Shown: in pieces, positions 35,872 to 44,332 of the stretch | Layout of the letters: each line of letters begins with the position of its first letter | Numbering within the stretch: position 1 is the first letter of the stretch | Notes under the pieces: model-generated | Database searches by the model: none | The model's input: the letters and a program-made list of their open reading frames with translations, nothing else | What the model was told of the DNA's origin: nothing | DNA from: CBDCYN01 sp965224205 | GTDB taxonomy: Bacteria > Planctomycetota > Phycisphaerae > Phycisphaerales > Phycisphaeraceae | Assembly (NCBI GenBank): GCA_965224205.1 | Contig: CBDCYN010000038.1 | Span: 74,993 to 138,992, forward strand | Direction of reading: 5' to 3' | Length of the DNA: 64,000 nucleotides | Program-made: the position numbers and the translations under genes

Positions 35872-35941
35872 GATCAGCCCGGTCACGTTCCACGGTATTG
35901 TGAGCTGCCGACAGTTGTTCATTTCCGGGCGTGACCAGGCG

Positions 35942-37432
35942 CTAAAACAACAGCTGGAACTGCGAACGCACAACCACCTGCCCGTCTTCACCCGGGGCGT
36001 CCCTTAGGACACCCAGCCCGGTGTGCCGGTCTCTGACGTTGTCGAAGGCGATCATGACGTCGACGGTCAATTTCGCGTTGTGCTTGTCAAAGTAGTAATT
36101 GGCCCCGAACGTGAAGATCCGCAGGATATCGTCGCGACCGACCCCGTTGGTCCCGTTGGTGCCGTCGAAATCCATCCATTCAAACCGGCCGAATGGCTCT
36201 AGGCTCCCGTCGCCCAAGGGGATGTTGTACCCCCCCTGGATCAAGAACCCGATCCGATCGAACTCATCGGCCGATACGACCTGGTCAAAATCGCTGTGCT
36301 GGCCCGCGATCGCCGCGAACACGTTCACGCCGGCCACCTCGATGGAGCCGTCCACGGTCCAGGCCCAGAAGTTGTTGTTGTTGAACCCGTCGCCGGTCTC
36401 ACCGATCTCGTAGTGCAATGCCGCCCCGAAAAACGCCGCCAGGTCTTCCCCGGACCACGCGGTAAAATCTTTCATCTGCTTCCAGCTGCCGGCTATTTTT
36501 ACGTCGATCCGCCCGGTCAAGGCGATGTCCACCGCGTCCTCGAAAAACCGCTTGGACGTGTCTCGGTCGTCGCCTTCTTCTTCGTTGAAATCCTCTTCTT
36601 GGGTAAAGAAAATGTCCGTCGAGCCGCTACCGGATTTAAAACCATCGTGGATCATACCGTGGATCTGGACAGCCTCGCCCACGTCGGCGATCACGCCAAA
36701 CCCCTGGACCTTATCGACCGTGAACTGTTCGTTGAAGACCGACCGCTCGACCGCCAGCTGCCGTTTCGAGCTAGTCAGCTCCTCACGCATGAACGGGGCC
36801 TTGTCCTCCCCCACCCAGAGCGTGACCGCGTCGGTGAGCTTGTAATCGATCACGATCTTGTCCGCTTCAACGGTGTTGTCCTCCCGATCGACCTCGATCT
36901 GGATCTCATAGCCGATCTTCGGGCTGGCCACGTGACCGCTGAACGCAATTTTGGCGCGGCGGATCTCGAACCCTGACTTGAAGTCATCGACGGGGTTGGC
37001 TTCTTCGCCACCATCTTCAAACCCGGTGTTCTCCCTGAAATTCGCGACGTAGCGGACCTGGATCCGCCCGTCGATCTCCATCAGGAATAGCCCCCCCGGC
37101 GAACGCAAGAAGAAATGCTTGCCGTTGTGGCCAGCGGTAAGGCCGTCATCGAGTAGGCTCGCCCGTGAGTCAGCATCGGCCAGGACGTCTTCGATCAGGC
37201 CCCGGATCTGCATCTCTCGCTGCTCGTTGAGCCAGTCCTCTTCTTGACCGGCCTTGAGCTGGGCGACCTCCATTTTCAGGTTATGAAGTTCCGCGTTCGA
37301 ACGGCGAAGCTGGGCCACCTCTTCTTGCAATGCCCGCAGCTGCGCCGCTTCGTCTCCCGTTACTCCCGCGTGAACCAAACCACTGCAAGACAGAGCCCCA
37401 GCTACGAAACCTATGGTACTCATCAGTCGCAT
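35942..37432 (-). CDS. OprP/OprO-type phosphate-selective porin
   Basis: 496 residues. A signal peptide (STIGFVAGALSCSGLVHAG) is followed by an N-terminal coiled coil (DEAAQLRALQEEVAQLRRSNAELHNLKMEVAQLKAGQ), typical of the family. Then DGRIQVRYVANFREN, SGFEIRRAKIAFSGHVASPKIGYEIQIEVDR, and WVGEDKAPFMREELTSSKRQLAVERS, as in OprP/OprO porins, and a C-terminal Phe (QFQLLF) for outer-membrane assembly. AGGAG sits eight bases before the ATG. It adjoins phoBR in the same direction. Confidence 0.88.
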   Translation of the reverse strand: MRLMSTIGFVAGALSCSGLVHAGVTGDEAAQLRALQEEVAQLRRSNAELHNLKMEVAQLKAGQEEDWLNEQREMQIRGLIEDVLADADSRASLLDDGLTAGHNGKHFFLRSPGGLFLMEIDGRIQVRYVANFRENTGFEDGGEEANPVDDFKSGFEIRRAKIAFSGHVASPKIGYEIQIEVDREDNTVEADKIVIDYKLTDAVTLWVGEDKAPFMREELTSSKRQLAVERSVFNEQFTVDKVQGFGVIADVGEAVQIHGMIHDGFKSGSGSTDIFFTQEEDFNEEEGDDRDTSKRFFEDAVDIALTGRIDVKIAGSWKQMKDFTAWSGEDLAAFFGAALHYEIGETGDGFNNNNFWAWTVDGSIEVAGVNVFAAIAGQHSDFDQVVSADEFDRIGFLIQGGYNIPLGDGSLEPFGRFEWMDFDGTNGTNGVGRDDILRIFTFGANYYFDKHNAKLTVDVMIAFDNVRDRHTGLGVLRDAPGEDGQVVVRSQFQLLF

Positions 37433-37505
37433 CGTGTTGTCTCCTTAATCATGTCCCCGGATCGTTACTCTCAGGGGAACCGCCCTGGATTATCTGTGCA
37501 GAACT

Positions 37506-37534
37506 CTAAGTCGTTACGGTTAGTCGTTTGTAAG
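37506..37534 (-). promoter_or_regulatory. Pho-box-like direct repeats upstream of the porin gene
   Basis: On the minus strand CTTAC (37530-37534) and CTAAC (37519-37523) are 11 bases apart, the period of Pho-box half sites; a third, weaker CTTAG follows at 37506-37510. A GATAAT -10-like box (37489-37494) lies about 11 bases after the last repeat. The half sites depart from the E. coli CTGTCAT, so this is a candidate only. It lies 74-102 bases before the porin ATG. Confidence 0.4.
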
Positions 37535-37609
37535 AATATGATTAGAGAATCACTAGCATTCTTTCTCATCCGGATTAAAACCCTAACTTAGTGAGCGGCC
37601 ATCTCGTCG

Positions 37610-37981
37610 TCAATGGCGCACCGCCGGATCGTTCGGTGGGGTAATCTGCCGCAGATACCGCCAGCTATAGATCCCGGTGTCGTGGCCGTCGGAGAAGGTG
37701 ATCCGCACCGCGTAGTTGCCGATCATTTCGGCCCCGGTAGCGGTTAGTGGCTGGTCGCTGGCCGCGTCCGACGTGAGAGGCAAGACGGTCAACGGGTTTT
37801 TAGCCATCTGCTCACGAAGCTGTCGAGCTTCGGCCGATGGGGACATGCGACGCAGATAAAGCAAGGGGTAGAACACTTTGGAACCGTCCGCCCAATGAAC
37901 CGTCAAACCCTTGGCTCGATCGAGTTCTAGGTGCTGGGGCCGGTCGGCTGAGCCGGGTGAAGGTAGGGGCGGGTCGCTCAT
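37610..37981 (-). CDS. DUF971 / GBBH-like N-terminal domain protein
   Basis: 123 residues. LELDRAKGLTVHWADGSKVFYPLLYLRRMSPSAEAR and IGNYAVRITFSDGHDTGIYSWRYLRQITP match the small DUF971 domain (also found at the N terminus of gamma-butyrobetaine hydroxylase), a metal-binding-like fold often associated with iron-sulfur assembly proteins. The family's Cys/His metal ligands are mostly missing here: HWADGSK and DGHDTGIYSW remain. No partner gene is near. Function unknown. Confidence 0.85.
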   Translation of the reverse strand: MSDPPLPSPGSADRPQHLELDRAKGLTVHWADGSKVFYPLLYLRRMSPSAEARQLREQMAKNPLTVLPLTSDAASDQPLTATGAEMIGNYAVRITFSDGHDTGIYSWRYLRQITPPNDPAVRH

Positions 37982-38034
37982 TGTCGATCCAGCTCTATCC
38001 GGGACGCATCTCTAAGAGAGGCGGACATGATCGT

Positions 38035-39168
38035 TTACTGTTCTTTACCCACAAGTTTGTAGATCCGCCCGTCAAACGATGCGACATAGATCTCCCCATC
38101 ACGGTCTTCCCCGAAGCTCGCCGGCGAAGGGACCCGGCACAGGTAACGGTGCTCCGTGACACGTTGCCCATCGTAACGCAGCAACCAGACCAAACCGGTC
38201 TCGAAATCGCCGTAGATATACGCCCCCACTAACCACGGGATTTGCTTACCACGGTAGACGTATCCACCGGTGATCGACCGCGCCTCGCCGCGGGGGTGGT
38301 CGACGACGGGCATCTCGAACGGCCCCAGCCGGTCACGGCGGTTGAAGGGGTGGTTGCCTTCCCACTCGTTCCACCCGTAGTTGCCGCCCTTCTTGATCAG
38401 ATCGATCTCTTCCCATTTGACCTGGCCCACATCCCCCGCCCATAAATCCCCGGTCACTCGATCGAAGGAAAACCGCCACACGTTGCGCAGCCCATACGCC
38501 CAAATCTCGCCCCGAGCGCCCTTAACACCCACAAACGGGTTATCCGCAGGGATCGCGTACCCAAGCCCGGGGTCCTGTGGGTTGACATCAATCCTCAGAA
38601 TCGTGGCTAAAAGCGTCCCTACGTTTTGTCCCTGATCACGCGGGTCGTCCGCCGCCCCACCGTCGCCCAAGGCGACGTAGAGGTACCCGTCGGGCCCAAA
38701 CTCGATCATCCCCCCGTTATGGTTGCTCCACGGCTGATCGACCTCAAGGATCACAGACTCACTGCCCGGATCGATCGTCTGGCCCGTCTGATCCATCGTG
38801 AACGAAGATAAAACGTTCCGCCGTCGGCCCTGCGCCGCGGTGTAGTGGAGATAGATCCTCCGGCTGGTCTTAAACTCAGGGTCGAACGCCAGGCCCAGCA
38901 GGCCCTCCTCGTTGCCTTCACGCCGCACCTTCTTTTGAAGGTCAACCGCCAGATGGGTGGCCTGAACCCGTGGATCGTTCTCAAATACATGCACCCGCCC
39001 GGCCTGCTCGACCACGAACAACCGGTCGGTGCCATCGTTGGGGGCTGTAACATATAAAGGTCGGTGGAATTTTAGGTCAGCGAAGGCGACCTCGAAGTGC
39101 GCGGCGTCCTGGGCCCAAACGGGAACGCTTAATAACACCACAATCGCGCCGAAAAGACGACGAAGCAT
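38035..39168 (-). CDS. Glucose/sorbosone dehydrogenase-like (PQQ-type beta-propeller) exported protein
   Basis: 377 residues with a signal peptide (MLRRLFGAIVVLLSVPVWAQ). The beta-propeller of the family is seen as FADLKFHRPLYVTAPNDGTDRLFVVEQAGRVHVFEN, GLLGLAFDPEFKTSRRIYLHYTA, NHNGGMIEFGPDGYLYVALGDGG, WAYGLRNVWRFSFDRVTGDLWAGDVG, and KKGGNYGWNEWEG. Relatives oxidise sugars with PQQ in the periplasm or bind them without activity; the histidine in NHNGG agrees with the active-site region. The substrate is unknown. Confidence 0.85.
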   Translation of the reverse strand: MLRRLFGAIVVLLSVPVWAQDAAHFEVAFADLKFHRPLYVTAPNDGTDRLFVVEQAGRVHVFENDPRVQATHLAVDLQKKVRREGNEEGLLGLAFDPEFKTSRRIYLHYTAAQGRRRNVLSSFTMDQTGQTIDPGSESVILEVDQPWSNHNGGMIEFGPDGYLYVALGDGGAADDPRDQGQNVGTLLATILRIDVNPQDPGLGYAIPADNPFVGVKGARGEIWAYGLRNVWRFSFDRVTGDLWAGDVGQVKWEEIDLIKKGGNYGWNEWEGNHPFNRRDRLGPFEMPVVDHPRGEARSITGGYVYRGKQIPWLVGAYIYGDFETGLVWLLRYDGQRVTEHRYLCRVPSPASFGEDRDGEIYVASFDGRIYKLVGKEQ

Positions 39169-39247
39169 GAACGTATCTTAACGAATGAACCGGACCGTTA
39201 CCGGCTCAAACCCTCAAAACATCTGATCGGCACAGGATCGTATGGGA

Positions 39248-39280
39248 GTCGGCCGCGAGGCCGGCAGCAGATATTTTTAA
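39248..39280 (+). terminator. Terminator-like hairpin in plus orientation, no matching gene
   Basis: A seven-base stem with a GCGA tetraloop, GTCGGCC-GCGA-GGCCGGC (39248-39265), followed after a few bases by TTTTT (39273-39277). It reads as a Rho-independent terminator only on the plus strand, yet both flanking genes are on the minus strand. It might end an unrecognised plus-strand RNA or stop antisense transcription from the dehydrogenase region. The rest of 39169-39442 shows no gene. Confidence 0.4.
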
Positions 39281-39442
39281 CCCCAGATGGTTTCGCTGCG
39301 GGTGTCGACGACGAGATCTTCTCTACGCATCCAGATTAGTCCGTGCGTTCTCGCAGCGAGCCGCGTCCGTGAGGAAGCGGGTTCTTCGTTGCATCGGACA
39401 CCACCGCGGGACCTACACCAACCCCAATAAAGCCGCAGCGAT

Positions 39443-41323
39443 TCATCCGTCGCTTAACGGGCTTCGCGCTAGCCGGACCGGCAATGGCTGCTGGGTCGGC
39501 TCGACCCCTAGGTAGGCCAGAGACTGTTCGATCACCCGCATGGCCGACGGGGCCGAGACCGTGCCGCCGTAGTAGCCGATCGACGGGTCGGGCCGGTGGA
39601 TCACCGCGACCACCACAAGGCGGGGCCGATCCAGCGGGGCGCAGCCCACGAACGACGCCACGTATTGCTTGGGCAGGTATCCCCCGTTTACCCTGTCGGG
39701 CACCTGCGCGGTCCCGGTCTTGCCAAAGATCTCGTAGTACGGGCTGTTGGCCTTTCGCCCGGTGCCCTCGGTAACAACCCGTCGCAACACCCGGCGCGTG
39801 TGGGCCGCGGCCGCGGGGTGGAGCACCAATTCATAGATCGGCTGGTCGTGGGCCGCTTGAGGGTCTGCACCGTCGGCCAAGATGGTGGGCGTCACGAGCA
39901 CCCCGCCGTTGGCGATCGTGCAGTACGCCCGGGCCAGCTGAAGGGCGGTGACCGCAACCTCTTGGCCCATCGGGACGCTCGTTTCCGAATAATGGTTCCA
40001 CCGCCGCAGCGGGTTGACGATCCCACGCACCTCTCCCGGCAGCCCACTGCCGGTTTTGGCCCCGAACCCGAACAGCTTGACCGTCTTGTGCAGGCGTTCG
40101 ATCCCCATCCGTTGGCCGACGATCGCCATCCCGATATTGCTGGACTTGACCAGCACATCGTCCCAGGTGATCCGCCCGTGGGCGTGGGCATCGCGCAGGA
40201 CCCGGCCCTTGGGAGACACGTAGTACCCTCCCTTCGTGCAATCGATCATCTCATCGGGTTTCGCGAACCCTGCTTCGGAGGCTTTGGCCCAGATCAGCGC
40301 CTTGAACGTCGATCCAGGCTCGAAAACATCGGTGACACAACGGTTGCGACGGTCCTGGGGTTTCGTTTGTGAAAACCGGCCCGGGTCGAAGTGCGGGTAG
40401 TTGGCCATCGCCAGGACCTGACCGGTCTGTGGGTCCATGACCACCATCTGACCGCTGTGGGCCGCATATCGGTCACACGTCTGTGCCAGTTGCGTCTCGG
40501 CGATCGATTGGATGGTCGCGTCGAGGCTGAGCCGGATCGGCTGGCCGTCGGCCGGTGCACGGTAGGTGCGGCGCTCAACCCACAGGGGCTTCCTGGCCGC
40601 GTCACGGAGGTAGCTGAGCGTCCCCGGCTCGCCCGCCAGCCGGGTATTGAACGACCGTTCGAGGCCTTCGAGACCGTCGCCGTCAAACCCGACGAAGCCG
40701 ATGACCTGCCCGGCCAACGGGCCATAGGGGTAGTCCCGCACCAGGCGGGGTTCGGTCGCTAGCCCCGGAAGGTGGAACCCCTTGAGGATCCGCAGACGCG
40801 CCTCGCTCAATCGGTGGTCGATCGGGACGTACCGGCGGTCGTCACGGTCGCTGATCTTTCTTTCGATCGAAGCCGGGTCGTACCCCAGCGTGTACCCGAC
40901 GTGCTCGGCGAAGGTCGCGGGGTCTTCGATCAATTTCGGGTCGACAAACAGGCGTCGTGACAAGCGGGTCGCGGCCAGGACGCGCCCGCGCCGGTCGAGG
41001 AGGTTGCCGCGCCTGGCGTGGAGCGTGGTCCGGCTGCGTTGCGAGTCGATCAGACCCGCTAGACGTGCCGGCGGGAACGCCTGGAGCTGAATGACACGAC
41101 CCAGCAAGACGACCCACGCCAACCCCATAAGCCCAAGCATCCACCGGCCGGTGCGGAGGACTCGTCGCTGAGGATCTTGATGACGACCACCCGATTGAGG
41201 GTGACGGGCCCAGCCCCAGCCGCCGGTGACCCGACGATCGTGGGTAGACGACATCTCCTGCCCTGGGGTCAAGACCGGAGACCGGGCGTCGCGATTCTCT
41301 TCATGGGTTTCAAGGCTGGTCAT
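39443..41323 (-). CDS. ftsI: Septal peptidoglycan transpeptidase FtsI (PBP3)
   Basis: 626 residues. An N-terminal Gly/Arg-rich tail and one membrane helix (WMLGLMGLAWVVLLGRVIQL) precede a pedestal region (RRGNLLDRRGRVLAATRLSRRLFVDP) and the transpeptidase domain with S-T-F-K (EPGSTFKALIWAKA), S-S-N (VKSSNIGMA) and KTG (FGKTGTAQ). It crosslinks peptidoglycan at the division site with FtsW and FtsQLB. No PASTA repeat. The ATG at 41321-41323 overlaps the end of the ftsL-like gene by 14 bases, so translation is probably coupled. Confidence 0.93.
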   Translation of the reverse strand: MTSLETHEENRDARSPVLTPGQEMSSTHDRRVTGGWGWARHPQSGGRHQDPQRRVLRTGRWMLGLMGLAWVVLLGRVIQLQAFPPARLAGLIDSQRSRTTLHARRGNLLDRRGRVLAATRLSRRLFVDPKLIEDPATFAEHVGYTLGYDPASIERKISDRDDRRYVPIDHRLSEARLRILKGFHLPGLATEPRLVRDYPYGPLAGQVIGFVGFDGDGLEGLERSFNTRLAGEPGTLSYLRDAARKPLWVERRTYRAPADGQPIRLSLDATIQSIAETQLAQTCDRYAAHSGQMVVMDPQTGQVLAMANYPHFDPGRFSQTKPQDRRNRCVTDVFEPGSTFKALIWAKASEAGFAKPDEMIDCTKGGYYVSPKGRVLRDAHAHGRITWDDVLVKSSNIGMAIVGQRMGIERLHKTVKLFGFGAKTGSGLPGEVRGIVNPLRRWNHYSETSVPMGQEVAVTALQLARAYCTIANGGVLVTPTILADGADPQAAHDQPIYELVLHPAAAAHTRRVLRRVVTEGTGRKANSPYYEIFGKTGTAQVPDRVNGGYLPKQYVASFVGCAPLDRPRLVVVAVIHRPDPSIGYYGGTVSAPSAMRVIEQSLAYLGVEPTQQPLPVRLARSPLSDG

Positions 41324-41594
41324 GAGGCCACCGCGTCACCATCAAGGCCGAAGGGTCATGGTTCGACGATTGCAGCTGCAAACCGCAGCGGTCGATCGCT
41401 TCATGAAGCGTCGTGGGGTTAATATCAGCCGCGACCCGGACCTGAAGATCCCAGACCCGTTGTTGGCAAAGGGTTCTGTGGCGATGAAGGGCGGTGATCT
41501 GGTTCATCTGCTCAAGCCGATCCTGTCGCAGGCACAGCAACGACAGGCTGATCACCGTCAACGAGCCCACAACAAACCATAGCTTGGTGTGCAT
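41310..41594 (-). CDS. FtsL-like small bitopic division protein
   Basis: About 94 residues from the ATG at 41592-41594, where GGGG lies eight bases upstream; the frame continues further upstream but with no sensible start. One hydrophobic helix (WFVVGSLTVISLSLLCL) is followed by a short coiled-coil-like segment (RQDRLEQMNQITALHRHRTLCQQRVWDLQVRVA), the shape of FtsL, which recruits FtsI and FtsW to the divisome. FtsL is poorly conserved in sequence; identity rests on size, shape and position directly before ftsI. Confidence 0.65.
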   Translation of the reverse strand: MHTKLWFVVGSLTVISLSLLCLRQDRLEQMNQITALHRHRTLCQQRVWDLQVRVAADINPTTLHEAIDRCGLQLQSSNHDPSALMVTRWPHDQP

Positions 41595-41688
41595 GACGAA
41601 TGGCCCCTGTCCCGCGGTTGACGTCCACCTCAGCGGCGACCTGCTCGGGCGGAGAACCCATACCTTGTAAGACAGCGCAGGGTCGACG

Positions 41689-42933
41689 TTACCCGCCACG
41701 CTTGGGCAACACGAGCTGTTGACCGACGTAGATATCGTCGGGTCGGTCCAACACCCGGCGATTGGCCTCATAGATCTCCCGCCAGCGGTTTTCGTCGCCC
41801 AGGTGTTTGCCGGCGATGGATGAAAGGGTGTCGCTGGGCTGGACGGTGTAGGTCTTCTGCGACGGTTTGGACGGGGTCGAGCCGGCTTGCCGGGCGGTGG
41901 TCGGCTTCTGATCCGCGGCGCGTTGTTCAGGCATCCGCAGCTTGGTGCCCGCGATCAGATGATCCGGGGAGTCGAGTCGATCGCGGTTGGCTTCGTAGAG
42001 GTCGTACCAACGCTTGGCAGACCCGAGGTGCTCCTGGGCCAACGTGCTGAGGCTATCGCCGGAACCAACCACGATCGTTCGGTTGCCGCTGGGGCTACCC
42101 TGGCTGCGGGCTTGGTCGCCCTTGCGATCGAACCGCTCGACCGGGGTCTGCTTGGAAGAAGAACCTGTCGCAAGAACCTCTGCCGATGGACCGGCCTTGT
42201 TGGGGATTACCAGCCGAACCCCGTTGCGGATGGCCCCGTCGGCGCCTACGGATTGAGGGTTGGCTTCGGCGATGACTCTCCACCGCTCTCCATCGTCGTA
42301 GTACTGTTGAGCGATCTGCCACAGCGTCTGGCCCGAACGCACATAGTGGACGACGGGTTGGGCGGTGACCTGGGTCGAAGCCGCATCGACTCGACGCGGA
42401 CGAGATGACACGGGTTTACTCGTTCGCCGCTGCGATTGATCGGCGGGGGAAGCCGCGAGCGACGCGGCTTGATCGGGGTCTAGCTGGGTTTTGCGTAACG
42501 ACGGAACCGTCGGTGCTGGGTTACGATTGGCGGCCATGCGTGGCTGGGCCACCGGGTCGTGCCTCGGTCTCGGGGCCGGGGGCGGCCAATCGGTAGCTGG
42601 GGGCGAGGGCCGAAGTTGTGGGGGGACGGTGGTTGGGTTTTCGGTTGCGGGGCGTGGATCGGATGAACCGGCGAAGGGTAGAACCGGTGGCGGCAGCGGT
42701 TGCTGAGCTTTGGCCTTGCGGGCTGGCGGGGCGACCCGGGCGGCTTGCGGTTGTCGGTCCCTCGTGATAGCCCCCGGACGGGTGGGCTGCTCGGGGGTGG
42801 TGCGTGTGAGGCTCTCGGAGAGCATCGCGGGCTCCTGCTGCTGCACGACCGAGAGGTGGTCGCTGACAATGATCCCGATCAAGAGGATCACGCCCATGCC
42901 TACGATCAGCCCGACTTTTGTTTCTCGTGTCAT
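41689..42933 (-). CDS. Membrane-anchored protein with three LysM domains
   Basis: 414 residues: an N-terminal membrane helix (VGLIVGMGVILLIGIIV), a long Pro/Ala/Gln-rich linker (about 45-200), then three LysM repeats: VVHYVRSGQTLWQIAQQYY, TIVVGSGDSLSTLAQEHLG, and KTYTVQPSDTLSSIAGKHLG, each with the AN.. and IP/MP ends (LVIPN, LRMPE, LVLPK). LysM binds peptidoglycan. It lies in the rsmH-ftsL interval where no LysM gene is normally found in the dcw cluster, so a role in division or septal wall binding is a reasonable guess. Confidence 0.9.
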   Translation of the reverse strand: MTRETKVGLIVGMGVILLIGIIVSDHLSVVQQQEPAMLSESLTRTTPEQPTRPGAITRDRQPQAARVAPPARKAKAQQPLPPPVLPFAGSSDPRPATENPTTVPPQLRPSPPATDWPPPAPRPRHDPVAQPRMAANRNPAPTVPSLRKTQLDPDQAASLAASPADQSQRRTSKPVSSRPRRVDAASTQVTAQPVVHYVRSGQTLWQIAQQYYDDGERWRVIAEANPQSVGADGAIRNGVRLVIPNKAGPSAEVLATGSSSKQTPVERFDRKGDQARSQGSPSGNRTIVVGSGDSLSTLAQEHLGSAKRWYDLYEANRDRLDSPDHLIAGTKLRMPEQRAADQKPTTARQAGSTPSKPSQKTYTVQPSDTLSSIAGKHLGDENRWREIYEANRRVLDRPDDIYVGQQLVLPKRGG

Positions 42934-42975
42934 GACCCGGCCGTCCTTGGTGGGTGAAGAATTACCATCCTTGCA

Positions 42976-44076
42976 TCACGGACTCAAACCCGTGTTGATT
43001 ATATCTACATTCTCGTCGTTTTCATCTGCTGCATCTACGGTCCGCTGGATCACCCGCAGCTTCGCCGATCGGCTTTTCGGGTTGGCACGGCGTTCGTCAC
43101 GGCCGGCGACCCGGGGCTTGGTCGTGATCCGCTGGGCCCTGCCCTGACGGTGCATCGCGGCGAACGCTCGCTTGACGCGTCGGTCTTCCAGCGAATGGAA
43201 GCTGATCACCGCGGCCCGGCCCCCCGGTCGAAGTAGATTCTCGACCTGACCTAGCAGCCGGTCCAGTGATTCGAGCTCCTCGTTGACCGCGATCCGCAAC
43301 GCCATGAATGTCCGTGTTGCTGGATCGATCTGCGTGACCGCTGGGGCACACGATTTGGCATGCCGCCGCCCGCCCCGAGGCCGAACGGCGCGCCGCACGA
43401 CTTGGGCCAGTTCCTTAGTGGTCTTGATCGGCGATTGTTGGCGGTATTCGACAATCTTTCTGGCGATCCGCCGGCTGCGCCGCTCACCGCTGTGGTGATA
43501 GATCAGATCCGCCAGTTCGTTTTCCTTTAGACGGTTGACCAGCTGTTGGGCACTGGTAGGCAGACCCGGGTCGAGGCGCATATCTAGCGGCCCGTCAAGA
43601 AGGAACGACAAGCCCCGCCCCGGGTTGAACATCTGGTTCGAAGAAAACCCCAGATCCGCCAGCAGCAGGTCGACCCGGTCGATCCCTAAACGATCCAACA
43701 CCTCGGTGGCGTGACGGAAATTCGCGTGGACGAGATCGAGCATGACCCCGCGTGCGCCCGGTTCGCTGGCCAGCCGCTGGCTGGCGAAGGCGACGTTGGC
43801 GGGGTCCATGTCCAGCCCGACGTATCGCCCGTTTGGCGATAATCGAGCCGCGATCAGGCTTGCGTGCCCACCGCGACCGACGGTGCAGTCGAGGCACACC
43901 ATCCCCGGCTGAGGATCGAGCAGCTCGACCACCTCCGGGGCCAAGACGGGGCAATGACCGGCGACATCGTCCGTTCCGAGGCTACCGTTTAAAGGGCGCG
44001 AAGCGGTGTGGTCCTGTGGTAAATCGTCCATGAACAAGACGGATCCGTGGCCCGTGGTTTCGATATCCTTGATCAA
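42976..44076 (-). CDS. rsmH: 16S rRNA m4C1402 methyltransferase
   Basis: 366 residues. HCPVLAPEVVELLDPQPGMVCLDCTVGRGGHASLI, VGLDMDPANVAFA, DLLLADLGFSSNQMF, DMRLDPGLPTSAQQLVNRL, FMALRIAVNEELESL and GRAAVISFHSLEDRRVKRAF are the RsmH/MraW signature, including the AdoMet site and the catalytic SFHSLEDR. It methylates the N4 of C1402 in 16S rRNA. The TTG at 44074-44076 is taken as start because GGAGG lies six to seven bases upstream; N-terminal extension of about 35 residues. No mraZ precedes it. Confidence 0.94.
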   Translation of the reverse strand: MIKDIETTGHGSVLFMDDLPQDHTASRPLNGSLGTDDVAGHCPVLAPEVVELLDPQPGMVCLDCTVGRGGHASLIAARLSPNGRYVGLDMDPANVAFASQRLASEPGARGVMLDLVHANFRHATEVLDRLGIDRVDLLLADLGFSSNQMFNPGRGLSFLLDGPLDMRLDPGLPTSAQQLVNRLKENELADLIYHHSGERRSRRIARKIVEYRQQSPIKTTKELAQVVRRAVRPRGGRRHAKSCAPAVTQIDPATRTFMALRIAVNEELESLDRLLGQVENLLRPGGRAAVISFHSLEDRRVKRAFAAMHRQGRAQRITTKPRVAGRDERRANPKSRSAKLRVIQRTVDAADENDENVDIINTGLSP

Positions 44077-44332
44077 AGATGACCTCCGTTACAAGTGAAT
44101 AAGCCACGGTGCCTTTCTACCCGATAAGTATACCCATCGGGGATGGCGTACCGTGTCGCGGATGGGCTCTGTCCCAAAGCTTTCCCAGCCATACACATGA
44201 GCGGCTTTGTGTCTTTCCAACCGGGATCGGTATATACAGCACCGCGTCGGTGATACGATTGGCCCTGGGAATTATCGTGTCGCGTACAAGATCCGCGGCG
44301 GGGTTTCATCTGCGATGGGCGTATAAACACGG

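Noticed and set aside
44120..44141. CCCGAT...ATCGGG inverted repeat between rsmH and the GT4 gene
   Set aside because: Six-base arms with a ten-base gap are common by chance in GC-rich sequence, and no T-run or regulator site is near.
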